A DNA stretch of 56,153 nucleotides from Ideonella aquatica. GTDB lineage: Bacteria > Pseudomonadota > Gammaproteobacteria > Burkholderiales > Burkholderiaceae_C. How positions within the stretch are numbered: position 1 is the first letter of the stretch; every line of letters begins with the position of its first letter. The notes under the pieces were generated by a model. The model did no database searches. It had not been told where the DNA came from and saw nothing but the letters and a program-made list of their open reading frames with translations. Positions 16,589 through 26,300 of the stretch are shown in pieces. Made by a program: the position numbers and the translations under genes. The stretch lies in assembly GCF_018069755.1 (NCBI RefSeq), contig NZ_JAGQDE010000026.1:1-56153 (forward strand). Direction: 5' to 3'.

Positions 16589-17101
16589 TCAGGACACACC
16601 CGCGATGAGCTTCATCGAGGCGATATCCCACTCGAACGGCACGGCGGTACCCAGCTTGCCGCCCTGGTTGTCCTGCGGCTTGTACTCGACGCGGATCTTC
16701 TTGAAGACCATTTCCACGTCCTGGTTGACGGTGCCGTCTTCACCGCCCTTGGAGGACACCTTGGTGATGAAGGCGTTGGTCATGATGAGTTTCATGAAGA
16801 CTTCCGGCTTGGTGGTGCCGGTCTGCTTCAGACTCTCGATGACCACTTCGTCGAAGGCCGTGCCGGCGACGATGCGGCCCATGATCACCGGCGAAGCCAG
16901 GTCGTAGTAGTGGCTGAACGACAGGTTGCCCGGCGTCGGCTTGCCGACGCTGGCGCCGCCGCCCTTCAGGAAGCTGGTTTCGGCCTCGATGTCCCAGCTC
17001 CAGTCGCCGATTTCGATCCAGCCTTCCGAACCAGGGTTGGATTCCTGGTAGGACTCGCCCTTCTTGACTCCCGAAAACTTGATGAAGGTATTACCCGGCA
17101 T
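16589..17101 (-). CDS. hcp: T6SS tube protein Hcp (TssD)
   Basis: A 170-residue canonical Hcp. Visible signatures are 'FIKFSGVKKGES', 'PGSEGWIEIGDWSWDIEAE', 'GNLSFSHYYDLASPVIMGRIVAG', 'KPEVFMKLIMTNAFITKVSSKGGEDG' and 'VNQDVEMVFKKIRVEYKPQ'. It forms the stacked hexameric inner tube that is fired with VgrG. GGAGA precedes the ATG at 9 bases, the strongest ribosome-binding site among the three Hcp-family genes. It lies 39 bases downstream of tssC, as in the Pseudomonas H1 layout, and is followed by a terminator-like hairpin. Confidence 0.96.
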   Translation of the reverse strand: MPGNTFIKFSGVKKGESYQESNPGSEGWIEIGDWSWDIEAETSFLKGGGASVGKPTPGNLSFSHYYDLASPVIMGRIVAGTAFDEVVIESLKQTGTTKPEVFMKLIMTNAFITKVSSKGGEDGTVNQDVEMVFKKIRVEYKPQDNQGGKLGTAVPFEWDIASMKLIAGVS

Positions 17102-17140
17102 TTGGTGTTTCTCCGCGGTTGAGTTAGCAAAAGGCGGTTA

Positions 17141-18640
17141 TCAACCGCCGGACTTCTCGGAAGGCAGCTTGGAAACCAACCGTAGCGATACGGTCAGGCC
17201 TTCGAGTTGGTAATGAGGCTTCAGGAAGAACTTCGACTGGTAGTAGCCAGGCGCTCCTTCCACCTCCTCGACAACGACCTCTGCAGCAGCCAGCGGCCTT
17301 TCGGCCTTGGTGGTCTCGCTGGAATTGGTCGGATCGCCGTCGACATAGTTGCCGATCCAGTCGTTGAGCCAGCGCTCCATGTTCTCGCGCGAGCGGAACG
17401 AACCGACCTTGTCGCGCACCATGCACTTCAGGTAGTGCGCGAAGCGGTTGCAGGCGAACAGATAGGGCAGGCGGGCGGCCAACGCGGCGTTGGCGGTGGC
17501 GTCCGGATCATCGTACTCGGCAGGCTTTTGCAGCGACTGGCCGCCGATGAACGCGGCGAAGTCCGAGTTCTTGCGGTGGATCATCGCCAGGAAGCCGTTC
17601 TTGGACAGCTCGGCCTCGCGCCGGTCCGAGATGGCGATCTCGGTGGGGCACTTCATGTCCACACCGCCGTCGTCGGTGGGGAAGGTGTGCGCCGGCAGGT
17701 TCTCGACCGCACCGCCCGACTCGACGCCGCGGATGCGCGAGCACCAGCCGTAGAGCTTGAACGAGCGGTTGATGTTGGTGGCCATCGCGTAGGCGGCGTT
17801 GCACCACGCGTACTTGTCGTGCTCGGCACCGACCGTGTCTTCCTCGAAGTTGAAGGCATCGACCGGGCTGGTCTTCGAGCCGTAGGGCAGGCGGCCGAGG
17901 AAGCGCGGCATGCACAGCGACAGGTAGCGCGCGTCGTCGGACTCGCGCAGCGAACGCCAGGCGGCGTACTCGGGCGTGGTGAAGATCTTGGTCAGGTCGC
18001 GCGGGTTGGCCAGCTCCTGCCACGAATCCATCTGCATCACGGTCGGCGCGGCACCGGTGATGAAGGGCGCGTGGGCGGCCGCAGCGATCTTGGACATTTC
18101 GCCCAGCAGCTCGACGTCGGGCGGCGAGTGGTCGAAGTGGTAGTCGCCGACGATGGCGCCGAAGGGCTCGCCGCCGAACTGGCCGTATTCCTCGTCATAG
18201 AGCTTCTTGAACAGCGGCGACTGGTCCCAGGCCGTGCCCTTGTAGCGCTTGAGGGTCTTGCCCAGCTCCTGCTTGGAGATCGACATCACCCGGATCTTCA
18301 GCTGCTCATCGGTCTCGGTGTTGTTGACCATGTAGTGCAGGCCGCGCCAGGCCGACTCCAGCTTCTGCAGGTCGGGGTGGTGCAGGATCAGGTTGATCTG
18401 CTCGGACAGCTTGCGGTCGATCGCGGCGATCATCGACTCGATCGTGGCGACGGTGTCGTTGCTGATCAGCTTGGCGTTGGTCAACGCCTGCTGGGCCAGT
18501 GTCTGCACCGCGTTCTCGACGGCCGAGCGGGCCTCGTCGGACTTGGGCTTGAATTCCTTGCTGAGCAGCGACGCGAAATCGCTGCCTTCCATCGTCACGC
18601 CGGCAAAGGACGCTGTGCCTTGCTGCAGGGGATCGGCCAT
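17141..18640 (-). CDS. tssC: T6SS sheath protein TssC
   Basis: A 499-residue large sheath subunit. Diagnostic segments include 'LESAWRGLHYMVNNTETDEQLKIRVM', 'EYGQFGGEPFGAIVGDYHF', 'PDVELLGEMSKIAAAAHAPFITGA', 'RFLGRLPYG', 'YAMATNINRSFKLYGWCSRIRG' and 'PYLFACNRFAHYLKCMVRDKVGSF'. TssC interlocks with TssB to form the contractile sheath around the Hcp tube. GGAG precedes the ATG. It lies 47 bases downstream of tssB, and length is standard for the family. Confidence 0.97.
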   Translation of the reverse strand: MADPLQQGTASFAGVTMEGSDFASLLSKEFKPKSDEARSAVENAVQTLAQQALTNAKLISNDTVATIESMIAAIDRKLSEQINLILHHPDLQKLESAWRGLHYMVNNTETDEQLKIRVMSISKQELGKTLKRYKGTAWDQSPLFKKLYDEEYGQFGGEPFGAIVGDYHFDHSPPDVELLGEMSKIAAAAHAPFITGAAPTVMQMDSWQELANPRDLTKIFTTPEYAAWRSLRESDDARYLSLCMPRFLGRLPYGSKTSPVDAFNFEEDTVGAEHDKYAWCNAAYAMATNINRSFKLYGWCSRIRGVESGGAVENLPAHTFPTDDGGVDMKCPTEIAISDRREAELSKNGFLAMIHRKNSDFAAFIGGQSLQKPAEYDDPDATANAALAARLPYLFACNRFAHYLKCMVRDKVGSFRSRENMERWLNDWIGNYVDGDPTNSSETTKAERPLAAAEVVVEEVEGAPGYYQSKFFLKPHYQLEGLTVSLRLVSKLPSEKSGG

Positions 18641-18687
18641 CGGTTGCTCCGGGTTCTGGGTGTTCGAAGGGGGTCGGGGTCAGACGC

Positions 18688-19188
18688 TCAGGCGTCGCCT
18701 TCGGGCTTGGGGTTGCTGCTCAGCGATTGCAGCAGCGCCGGGTCGTTGAGGACCTTGCCGATGAGCTCTTCGGCGCCGCCCTTGCCGTCCATGTAGGTGA
18801 CCAGGTTGGACAACTGCGCACGGGCCTCGAGGAGCTGCTTCAGGCCTTCGGTCTTGGCGGCGATCGCGGCCGGCGAGAAGTCGTCCATGCTCTCAAAGGT
18901 GAGGTCGACCGACAGGTTGCCTTCACCGGTCAGGGTGTTGGGCACGGTGAAGGCCGCGCGCGGCTTCATGGCCTTCATGCGGGTGTCGAAGTTGTCGACG
19001 TCGAACTCGAGGAACTTGCGGTCGGCCACCGGCGGCAGCGGGTCCTCGGGCTTGCCGGCCAGGTCGGCCATCACGCCCATCACGAAGGGCAGCTGAATCT
19101 TTTTCTGGGCGCCGTAGAGCTCGACGTCGTATTCGATCTGGACCCGAGGCGCCCGGTTGCGGGCGATGAATTTCTGGCTGCTTCCCAT
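18688..19188 (-). CDS. tssB: T6SS sheath protein TssB
   Basis: A 166-residue small sheath subunit with the expected 'SSQKFIARNRAPRVQIEYDVE', 'KIQLPFVMGVMADLAG', 'FLEFDVDNFDTRMKAMKPR' and 'LSVDLTFESMDDFSPAAIA' segments. TssB pairs with TssC in the sheath and in this T6SS lineage contacts TagJ. GGAG is present before the ATG. It is the second gene of the operon, 103 bases after tssA, a gap large enough for an internal promoter that I could not identify. Confidence 0.97.
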   Translation of the reverse strand: MGSSQKFIARNRAPRVQIEYDVELYGAQKKIQLPFVMGVMADLAGKPEDPLPPVADRKFLEFDVDNFDTRMKAMKPRAAFTVPNTLTGEGNLSVDLTFESMDDFSPAAIAAKTEGLKQLLEARAQLSNLVTYMDGKGGAEELIGKVLNDPALLQSLSSNPKPEGDA

Positions 19189-19291
19189 GTGTTGGCTCCG
19201 GGTTGAGAGAGAGTGGTGTCAGGGTCAGGGCGAGAGAGTGACAGTCGGTGCCGGGCGGCCTCTGCGGTGGGCGGCTGGCCCGCCGGAACCG

Positions 19292-20377
19292 TCAATGGTC
19301 GGACGTGATGCTATCGGGATCAACCCCCATGATTCGAGCAACTTCGTTGATCGCATCGGGCGCGAGATCGCGGACCAGCTGGAGGAAGTTCTTGTCGATC
19401 AGCCGCTCGGCGCGACGCAGCAGCAGCTGGGCCGGGTTGGTGGGCTCGTGGCGCTCAAGGTAGCTGCAGACCAGGCCGATGGCCTTGAGCGCATCCTCGC
19501 GCGACTCCACGCTCCAGGCGCCGCCGCCGCCACGGCGCGTGCGCGGGGCTTCGGCGCCGGCGTCACCGCTGCTGCTGTTGTCGCCGGTGTCCTCGGGGCT
19601 GCCAGCGCCGCTGTCGTCAAAGGACTCGGGCAGCAGGCCCTGCACGGCGTCGAGCATGCCGCGGATCGGCTTGAGATCGACCGTGCGCTCGAAACCGAAC
19701 CGGTCCTGCATCAAGCGCTGCAGCTCCTTGAGTTGCTCCAGCGCGTCGACCACCGCGCTGCGCAGCTGTGCGCCAGGCTCGGCCAGGTCGGGATCGGTCA
19801 GCACGCCGCGCACATGGGCCAGCGAGGGCGGCTCTTCGTCGGGCTTGGGGGCCAGGCGGTCCAGGGCCAGTTCAACATCGCGCACGCGCAGGCCAGCCAG
19901 CCGGCGGTCGACCAGCAGCGGGCATTCGCGGGTGTCGCCCAGCAGGCCATTGAACTGGGCCAGCGAGCTGACCGCGGTGATGCGGGCGAAGGGGTCGCCG
20001 TCGTCCGGGTCCAGCTCGGGATGGAGCCGGTCCCAGAACCGGTCCATCAGGCCGTGCAGCAGGCGCACGCCCGGGGCCAGGGCCGGCAGGCCGTGTTCAT
20101 AGAGCTGGGAGCGGATCCAGGGCACGACGATGCGCAGGTCGCGCGTGCGCTCCATCAGCGCCACGGCGCGCGACTCGACATCGCTCCAGACGGGGGGCTC
20201 GGCGGCGGAGAACTGGGTCTCGGGCTTGCCTTCAGCGGCTTGCGAGAACTCCAGGAAGTCGAGCTCGTACTCCATGTTCTCGCCACAGGGCGGGTCACCG
20301 AGCGGCTCAAGCCAGGCGTCGACCTGGCGGTCGATGCCGGCCACCGACGGGTGCTTGGGCGCAGCAGACTCACTCAT
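19292..20377 (-). CDS. tssA: T6SS protein TssA (ImpA family)
   Basis: A 361-residue protein. I start at the ATG at 20377 (GGAGGA seven bases upstream) rather than at an upstream in-frame codon that would add about 30 low-complexity residues. The N-terminal ImpA domain is clear ('WLEPLGDPPCGENMEYELDFLEF', 'VWSDVESRAVALMERTRDLRIVVPWI', 'GLMDRFWDRLHPELDPDDGDPFARI'). After a Gly/Ser/Asp-rich linker the C-terminal ~90 residues carry the 'SREDALKAIGLVCSYLERHEPTNPAQLLLRRAERLI' helix pair. TssA primes tail assembly at the baseplate. It is the first gene of the minus-strand operon. Confidence 0.94.
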   Translation of the reverse strand: MSESAAPKHPSVAGIDRQVDAWLEPLGDPPCGENMEYELDFLEFSQAAEGKPETQFSAAEPPVWSDVESRAVALMERTRDLRIVVPWIRSQLYEHGLPALAPGVRLLHGLMDRFWDRLHPELDPDDGDPFARITAVSSLAQFNGLLGDTRECPLLVDRRLAGLRVRDVELALDRLAPKPDEEPPSLAHVRGVLTDPDLAEPGAQLRSAVVDALEQLKELQRLMQDRFGFERTVDLKPIRGMLDAVQGLLPESFDDSGAGSPEDTGDNSSSGDAGAEAPRTRRGGGGAWSVESREDALKAIGLVCSYLERHEPTNPAQLLLRRAERLIDKNFLQLVRDLAPDAINEVARIMGVDPDSITSDH

Positions 20378-20706
20378 CCAGCCGTCCTCCGGGTGTCCGG
20401 GTGGTGCGGACCGGTTGTTGTGGCAATCACGACGGGCATGTGGCGTGCATCCATGGCGTCTCGCCAATCTATCACGCCGATGTGGGCACGCGCATTAGCG
20501 CTGGTTAGCATGCGATCAGGGTTGACCATAGGGGGACGGCAGGCCGTGGCGGAGGGCGAAATCAAGGAAGAATCCGGGCCTCGGTGGGCTCGGCGTGCAG
20601 CATCGCGCATTGTGTGCGGCGGGCCTGGCCCCAGACCCCCCCAGCCTGTGGTGGCCGCTGATCCGGCCGCAACGGCGCGTTGACCCTTCGCCCAGCCGCA
20701 TCCACC
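20378..20706. promoter_or_regulatory. Divergent promoter region tssA / tagF
   Basis: This 329-base gap separates two divergent T6SS genes. Apart from the GGAGGA site of tssA at its left end, the notable part is a locally AT-richer stretch around 20475-20535 with a TTAGCGC/TTAGCAT direct repeat, the likely place for promoters. I checked both strands for GG-N10-GC sigma-54 elements and saw no convincing one. Short frames across it look non-coding. Confidence 0.45.
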
Positions 20707-21372
20707 ATGTTCGAGACCCTCATCGCGCCGGGATGGTTTGGCAAATTGCCAACGGTCGGTGACTTTGTGTCACGGCGCCTGCCGCAGGATGTCATCGATT
20801 GGTGGGACAGCTGGTTGTCGCAAGGTCTGGCCGGCCTGCGCGAGCGCCATGCCGACCACTGGCAGGCCCAGTTCCTGGCGGCGCCGTCCTGGCGCTTCGT
20901 GCTGGCCCCCGGCGTGGCCCCGGGCAAGCTGGGCCAGCATGCCTGGGCGGGGGTGCTGATCCCGTCGGTGGACAGCGTCGGCCGCTACTTTCCCCTGACC
21001 CTGCTGGCGCCACTGTCGCGCTGGCCGCTGGCGTCGACGGCGGGCGAGTCGCTCGGGCTGTGGCTGGAACACCTGGAACAGGTGGCGGCCGACGCCCTGC
21101 ACGACGACTGGACCATCGAGCAACTGGAATCGGTGCTCGACGCCGACCCGCAGCGGCGGGCGCCGGTGGCGGTGCCCGATCTGGATCTGGCGCAAGATCG
21201 CGTCATTTTTCCGGTGGACGCTCTAGCATCCATGGGGGTGGCGGGGCGGCGCCTCTTCGCCGAACATCGCGCGGGTCGCTCGCTGTGGCAGCGTGGCGGC
21301 TTGACCGACGGGGCGTATCAGCTGGTCCAGGGCCTGCCCGACGCACAGACCCTGTTCGAGGCCTGGGCATGA
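20707..21372 (+). CDS. tagF: T6SS accessory/repressor protein TagF
   Basis: A 221-residue TagF-family protein. The first ~140 residues are the family domain: 'GWFGKLPTVGDFVSRRLPQDVIDWWDSWLSQGL' leads into 'WRFVLAPGV', 'GVLIPSVDSVGRYFPLTLLAPL'. I chose the ATG at 20707; a TTG 27 bases upstream is in frame but adds nothing recognisable. In Pseudomonas and Agrobacterium, TagF acts as a post-translational repressor of the T6SS, opposing the FHA-protein switch. It is divergent from tssA and only 76 bases before the TpsB gene on the same strand, so read-through into the two-partner operon is possible. Confidence 0.93.
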   Translation: MFETLIAPGWFGKLPTVGDFVSRRLPQDVIDWWDSWLSQGLAGLRERHADHWQAQFLAAPSWRFVLAPGVAPGKLGQHAWAGVLIPSVDSVGRYFPLTLLAPLSRWPLASTAGESLGLWLEHLEQVAADALHDDWTIEQLESVLDADPQRRAPVAVPDLDLAQDRVIFPVDALASMGVAGRRLFAEHRAGRSLWQRGGLTDGAYQLVQGLPDAQTLFEAWA

Positions 21373-21448
21373 GCTTGGTTTCCGGCCCGCGGCGGCGTCT
21401 GCCGCGCGTGCCAGCACAAACGATCTGAATGACGAGGAGAACCCGACG

Positions 21449-23233
21449 ATGAACGCCCAGCACAGCGGCGCCCCCTGGCCCCGGCGGCGATTGCTCCGTC
21501 CCGTGATGACGGCCACCCTGCTGGCTCTGGCCCTGGGCACCGCCGCCCAGGCGCAGGAGGCCCCGCGCCCGGCCGATGGCGGCTTCGTCCCCACGCCGCC
21601 GTCGGTGCCAAGCCCCTCGTCCCTCGGCGAGGACGCCCGGCTGCCCCGCCCCGGCACGCCGGTGCTGGTTGACGGTGCCGTCGCCCCGGTCCAGCGCGAG
21701 CTGGGCAAGCGCGACGACAACCTGACCATCGACGTCAACGCCTACCGCGTGGCCGACGACGCCCCCGAGCCCCTGCGTCAGGCGCTGGCCACGATCACCG
21801 CGCCTTACGTGGGCAAGGGACGCAGCTACGAGGACCTGGTCAACGCCGCCAGCGACATCACCCGCTACCTGCAGCGCGACCTGGGCTATTACCTGGGCTA
21901 CGCCTACATCCCCGAGCAGGCGCCCAAGGACGGTGTGATCACGATCGGCGTGCTGGTCGGCAAGCTCGACCGCTACGTGCTGAACTGTGACGAGTCGAAG
22001 CCGCTGCCGGTGCGTTGCGACATCATCCAGTCCTACCTTGACCAGCTGCGCACCGGCGACGTGCTGACGGTGCAGGCGGTGGAGCGCGCGGTCTTCCTGA
22101 TCGGCGACTTGCGCGGCATCAACCTGCGCGCCGAGGTGAAGGAGGGCAGCCAGCCCGGCACCGCCATCCTCGAGTTCACGCCCAAGGCCGACCCGCAGTG
22201 GAACGGCAAGGTCGATGTCGATGCCAACGGCTCGCGCTTCATCGGCCGCGAGCGGTTGGGGGCCATGCTGTCCTATGACAGTCCCTTCGGCCGCGGCGAT
22301 GGCATCACGCTGTCCGGCCTGGGCTCGGTCAACGGGGGCATGCAGTTCGTGCTGCTGGGCTACAACACGCCGCTGTTTGGCAACGGCCTGAAGGTGGGCG
22401 CCTCGGTGTCGGGGTTGCGCTACCAGCTCAGCGAGGTCGAGTTCCCGCTGGGCCTGGAGGGCACGGGCATCACGGCCAATGCCTTCGCGCTGTACCCGTG
22501 GCTGCGCTCGCGCAACATCAACCTCTTTGCGCTGGGCTCGCTGGACCACAAGCAGTACGACGACTCCGCCGCGGGGGCCTCCACCGTCAAGCAGGCCGAC
22601 GTGCTGGGTCTGGGCATCACCGGCGACTTCCGCGACGCCGTGCTCGGCGGCGGTGTGAACACCTTCCAGGCCTCGACGAGCCTGGGCACGCTGCGCTTCC
22701 CGGATGGCCGGCCGCAGGGCCTGGACAGCGCGGCGCGCTTTGCCAAGATCAACCTGGCCTACACCCGGCTGCAGGCGCTGCCCTTGGAGCGCCTGATGGT
22801 CTACGGCTCGGTGCACGGCCAGTACGCGCTGCACAACCTGGACACCACCGAGCAGTTCCGCATCGGTGGCCCGGACGGCGTGCGTGCCTTCGCGCCCGGC
22901 GAGGGCACTGGCGACAGCGGCCTGGTCATCTCCGGCGAGCTGCGCTGGCTGCCGCCTGAATCGCTGTTCGACCGCTGGGCGCGTGAGCTGGTGTTCTCCG
23001 CCTTCGGTGATGCCGCCTATGTGCAGCTGCGCCACGACCCGAGCCAGATTCCCCGCGCAGCGAACTACCGCAACGATGCGCGCTATGCCGGCGCCGGCCT
23101 GTCGGTGGTGTGGGCGCGCCAGAAGGCCTACTCGATGCGCCTGAGCGTGGCCTGGAAGCTGCGCGGCACGGCCACAGGCGACACGCTGGAGCGTGACCCG
23201 CGCATCTACTTCCAGGCCAGCTACTACTTCTGA
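21449..23233 (+). CDS. Two-partner secretion outer-membrane transporter TpsB (ShlB/FhaC/HecB family)
   Basis: A 594-residue outer-membrane protein. Residues 1-~36 are a signal peptide ending AQAQ. Residues ~70-260 hold two POTRA-type domains ('LRQALATITAPYVGKGRSYEDLVNAASDITRYLQRDLGYYLGYAYIP', 'VQAVERAVFLIGDLRG'). The remainder is a 16-strand-type barrel that ends in the C-terminal Phe typical of outer-membrane proteins. The L6 loop that normally reads VRGY/F appears as VRAF in 'GPDGVRAFAPGEG'. A GAGGAG ribosome-binding site precedes the ATG. TpsB proteins export a cognate TpsA, here the next gene 67 bases downstream. Confidence 0.95.
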   Translation: MNAQHSGAPWPRRRLLRPVMTATLLALALGTAAQAQEAPRPADGGFVPTPPSVPSPSSLGEDARLPRPGTPVLVDGAVAPVQRELGKRDDNLTIDVNAYRVADDAPEPLRQALATITAPYVGKGRSYEDLVNAASDITRYLQRDLGYYLGYAYIPEQAPKDGVITIGVLVGKLDRYVLNCDESKPLPVRCDIIQSYLDQLRTGDVLTVQAVERAVFLIGDLRGINLRAEVKEGSQPGTAILEFTPKADPQWNGKVDVDANGSRFIGRERLGAMLSYDSPFGRGDGITLSGLGSVNGGMQFVLLGYNTPLFGNGLKVGASVSGLRYQLSEVEFPLGLEGTGITANAFALYPWLRSRNINLFALGSLDHKQYDDSAAGASTVKQADVLGLGITGDFRDAVLGGGVNTFQASTSLGTLRFPDGRPQGLDSAARFAKINLAYTRLQALPLERLMVYGSVHGQYALHNLDTTEQFRIGGPDGVRAFAPGEGTGDSGLVISGELRWLPPESLFDRWARELVFSAFGDAAYVQLRHDPSQIPRAANYRNDARYAGAGLSVVWARQKAYSMRLSVAWKLRGTATGDTLERDPRIYFQASYYF

Positions 23234-23300
23234 CGCCGCCCGGGCCAGCGTCCCTGATCGCCCGACCGCATTGCAGACCGACCTGCCGAGAGTTCCCACC

Positions 23301-26300
23301 ATGAAGCGCACTTCCGCCTCCGCCCTGAACCTGTCGCGCGCACCGCTGCCCGGATGGCGCCCGGTCGCCTGGGCTGCCTGCCTGATGTTCCTGGACACCG
23401 CCGCACTGGCGCTGCCGCAGGGCGCGCAGGTGATCACCGGCCAGGTGAGCGTCAAGCCGGTGGCGCCGGGCCAGCTGCTGGTGCAGCAAGGCAGCCAGAA
23501 GGCGATCGTCAACTGGGACCGCTTCTCGGTGGACGTGGGCGAGTGGCTGCGCATCCAGCAGCCCAACAGCAGCGCGGTGCTGCTCAACCGGGTGGTGGGC
23601 ATCGATGCCTCGGCGCTGATGGGCCAGATCAGCGCCAACGGCCGGGTCTTTCTGATCAACCCCAACGGCATCGTGTTCGGCAAGGGCTCGCGCGTGGATG
23701 CCGGCGGCTTCATGGCCACCACACTGGGCATGAGCGACGCCGACTTCATGGCCGGCCGCTACCTGCTGTCGGCGGGCAACGGCCAGCCCGGCAAGCTGCA
23801 GGCCGATGGCGTGATCGACGTGCATGGCGGCACGCTGGCGCTGGTCTCGCCCGAGCTGTCGGTGGGCGGGCGCCTGCAGGGCCAGCGCGTGGGCTTGGCG
23901 GCGGCGGAGCGGGTGCAGGTCGATGTCGAAGGCGACGGCCTGATCTTCTTCAATGTCGCCAACAGCAAGCTCGACGCCCGCCTGGACGTGCTGGGCCAGG
24001 TGCTGGCCCAGGGCGGCGGCACGGTGGACATGCGCGCCCAGGCCCGCGCCGGCTTTGCCGACACCGTGCTCAACATGAACGGCGTGGTGCAGGCGCGCTC
24101 GCTGGGCATGAAGGACGGGCAGGTGGTGATCGATGGCGGCAGCACCGGCCAGACCATTGTGCGTGGCCAGGTCGATGCGCGCGGGCTGGCCGCTGGCGAA
24201 CAAGGCGGTCAGGTGCGTGTGCTGGGCGACAAGGTGGGCCTGTTCGACCACAGCCTGATCGACGCCTCCGGCCAGGCGGGTGGCGGGCGGGTTCTGGTGG
24301 GGGGCAACTTCCTGGGGCAGGGCAGTGAGCGGCGTTCCTCACACACCGTGGTGGGCGAGGATGCGGTGATCCGCGCCAATGCGCTGGCGTCCGGCCAGGG
24401 CGGCGAGGTGGCGGTCTGGTCTGACAAGCGAACCGATTTTGCCGGGCACATTGAGGCCCGCGGCGGTGCCCAGGGGGGCGATGGCGGCCAGGTCGAGACC
24501 TCTGGCAAGGAGGTGCTGAACCTGCCGTCCGGTAGCGTCAACGTGAACGCCCAGCGTGGCCGTGGCGGCAGTTGGCTGTTGGACCCCAATGACATGGAGA
24601 TCAGCAACAGCCCCAGCAGTCACGTCAATGGCAGCTTCTCCACCACCGACGACAACGCGGTGGTGAATGCGGCGGCGCTGGAGGCGGCCCTCAGCAACAA
24701 CGCGAACATCACCCTCACGACTCGCAGCCAGGGCGCCAACACGCAGGGTGGCACCATCACGGTGAAGGCGGGTGTCACGGTCGACGCCTCCCTGACGGCC
24801 GGGCAGAGCGCGACATTGACGCTGCGCGCGCAGAAGGACATCGTGCTGGAGGCGAACAGCGGCATCAGCGCGGGCGCTGGGCAACTGACCCTCAACCTCC
24901 TGGCAGGCGTGGACGGCAATGGCACCGGCACGCCTGGCAACCGCGCCAGCGTCATCACGATGGCGTCCAACGCCAGCATCGACACCGGCGGCGGCGCGCT
25001 GCAGATGGTGGCCAGGGATGGCATCACCGTGTCCAACGTGACCAGCGGGGCCCTCACGCTCAACAGCGTGGCGGGGTCGATTGCCCAGCAGAATGCCACG
25101 GTGGTGTCGCTGGGTGGGGCGCTGAATGCCACCGCCGGCACCGGCCTGAGCTTGAACGGCAGCGGCAACCTGTTCGGATCCAACACGCTGACCCTCAGCA
25201 GCGGCGGCGATGCCACGCTGACCGCAGACAGTCTCAAGTTCGGCACCTCTGGCATCGGCGGCAAACTGGTGGCCACTGCCGAGACGGGCGGCATCACGCA
25301 GTCAGGCGTCATCACCACCGGGGCCAACGGCAGCGTCTTCACCACCAGTACCGACGATCAGGCCATCAACCTGGCGACCCAGACCAATGCGTTCGGCACC
25401 CGCACCGTCGCCTTGAACACCTCGGGTGCGGCGGGTGATGCGGCCATCCGGTCCGACAGCCTGAACCTGGCGGCCAGCACGGTCGGCGGCAAGCTCACGG
25501 CCACTGCTGCCACCGGTGGCATCACCCAGAGCGGCGTGATCTCGGTCGGTGCTGACGGCTCGAGCTTCACCGCGCTCACCGCCAATGCCGACATTGATCT
25601 GTCGACCCAGACCAACCAGTTTGGCGCCCACACCGTGGCGCTCAGCACCGGCGGTGCCACGGGCGATGCGGCCATCAGGTCCGACGAACTGAAGCTGGCC
25701 GCCAGCAGCATTGGCGGCAAGCTCACGGCCACGGCCACCACGGGCAACATCACGCAGACCGGTGCCATCATCCTGGGCGCCAACGGCTCCAGCTTCACGA
25801 CGCTGGCCAACGACGCCGACATCGACCTGTCGACCCAGGCCAACAACTTCGTCACCAACACAGTGTCGTTCAACACCGCTGGCAGCGGGGGCGATGCGGC
25901 CGTGCGGTCGACCAGTATCCGCTTCGGCACCAGCAACGTTGGCGGCAAGCTGACCGCGATCGCCGCCAGCGGCGGCATTGCACAGAGTGGCGTGATCACC
26001 ACCGGCGCCGACGGCAGCAGCTTCACGGCACTGACCGCCGATCAGGCGATCAACCTGTCGACACAGACCAATGCCTTTGGCACCCACACCGTGGCCTTCA
26101 GCACCGGCGGTGACGCAGGCGCCGTGTCGGTGAGGTCCGACAGCCTGAAGCTGGCCGCCAGCAGCATCGGCGGCAAGATCACGGCCACGGCCACCACCGG
26201 CGACATCACGCAGTCTGGCGCCATCATCCTGGGTGCTGATGGCTCCAGCTTCACGACGCTGGCCAACAATGCCGACATCGATCTGTCGACCCAGGCCAAC

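Noticed and set aside
20378-20706. Sigma-54 promoter for the T6SS operon
   Set aside because: Several TGGC-like words exist, but none has GC at the required 10-base spacing on either strand.
21203-23749. Minus-strand frame of 848 codons
   Set aside because: Antisense to tpsB and the 5' part of tpsA; no recognisable domain.
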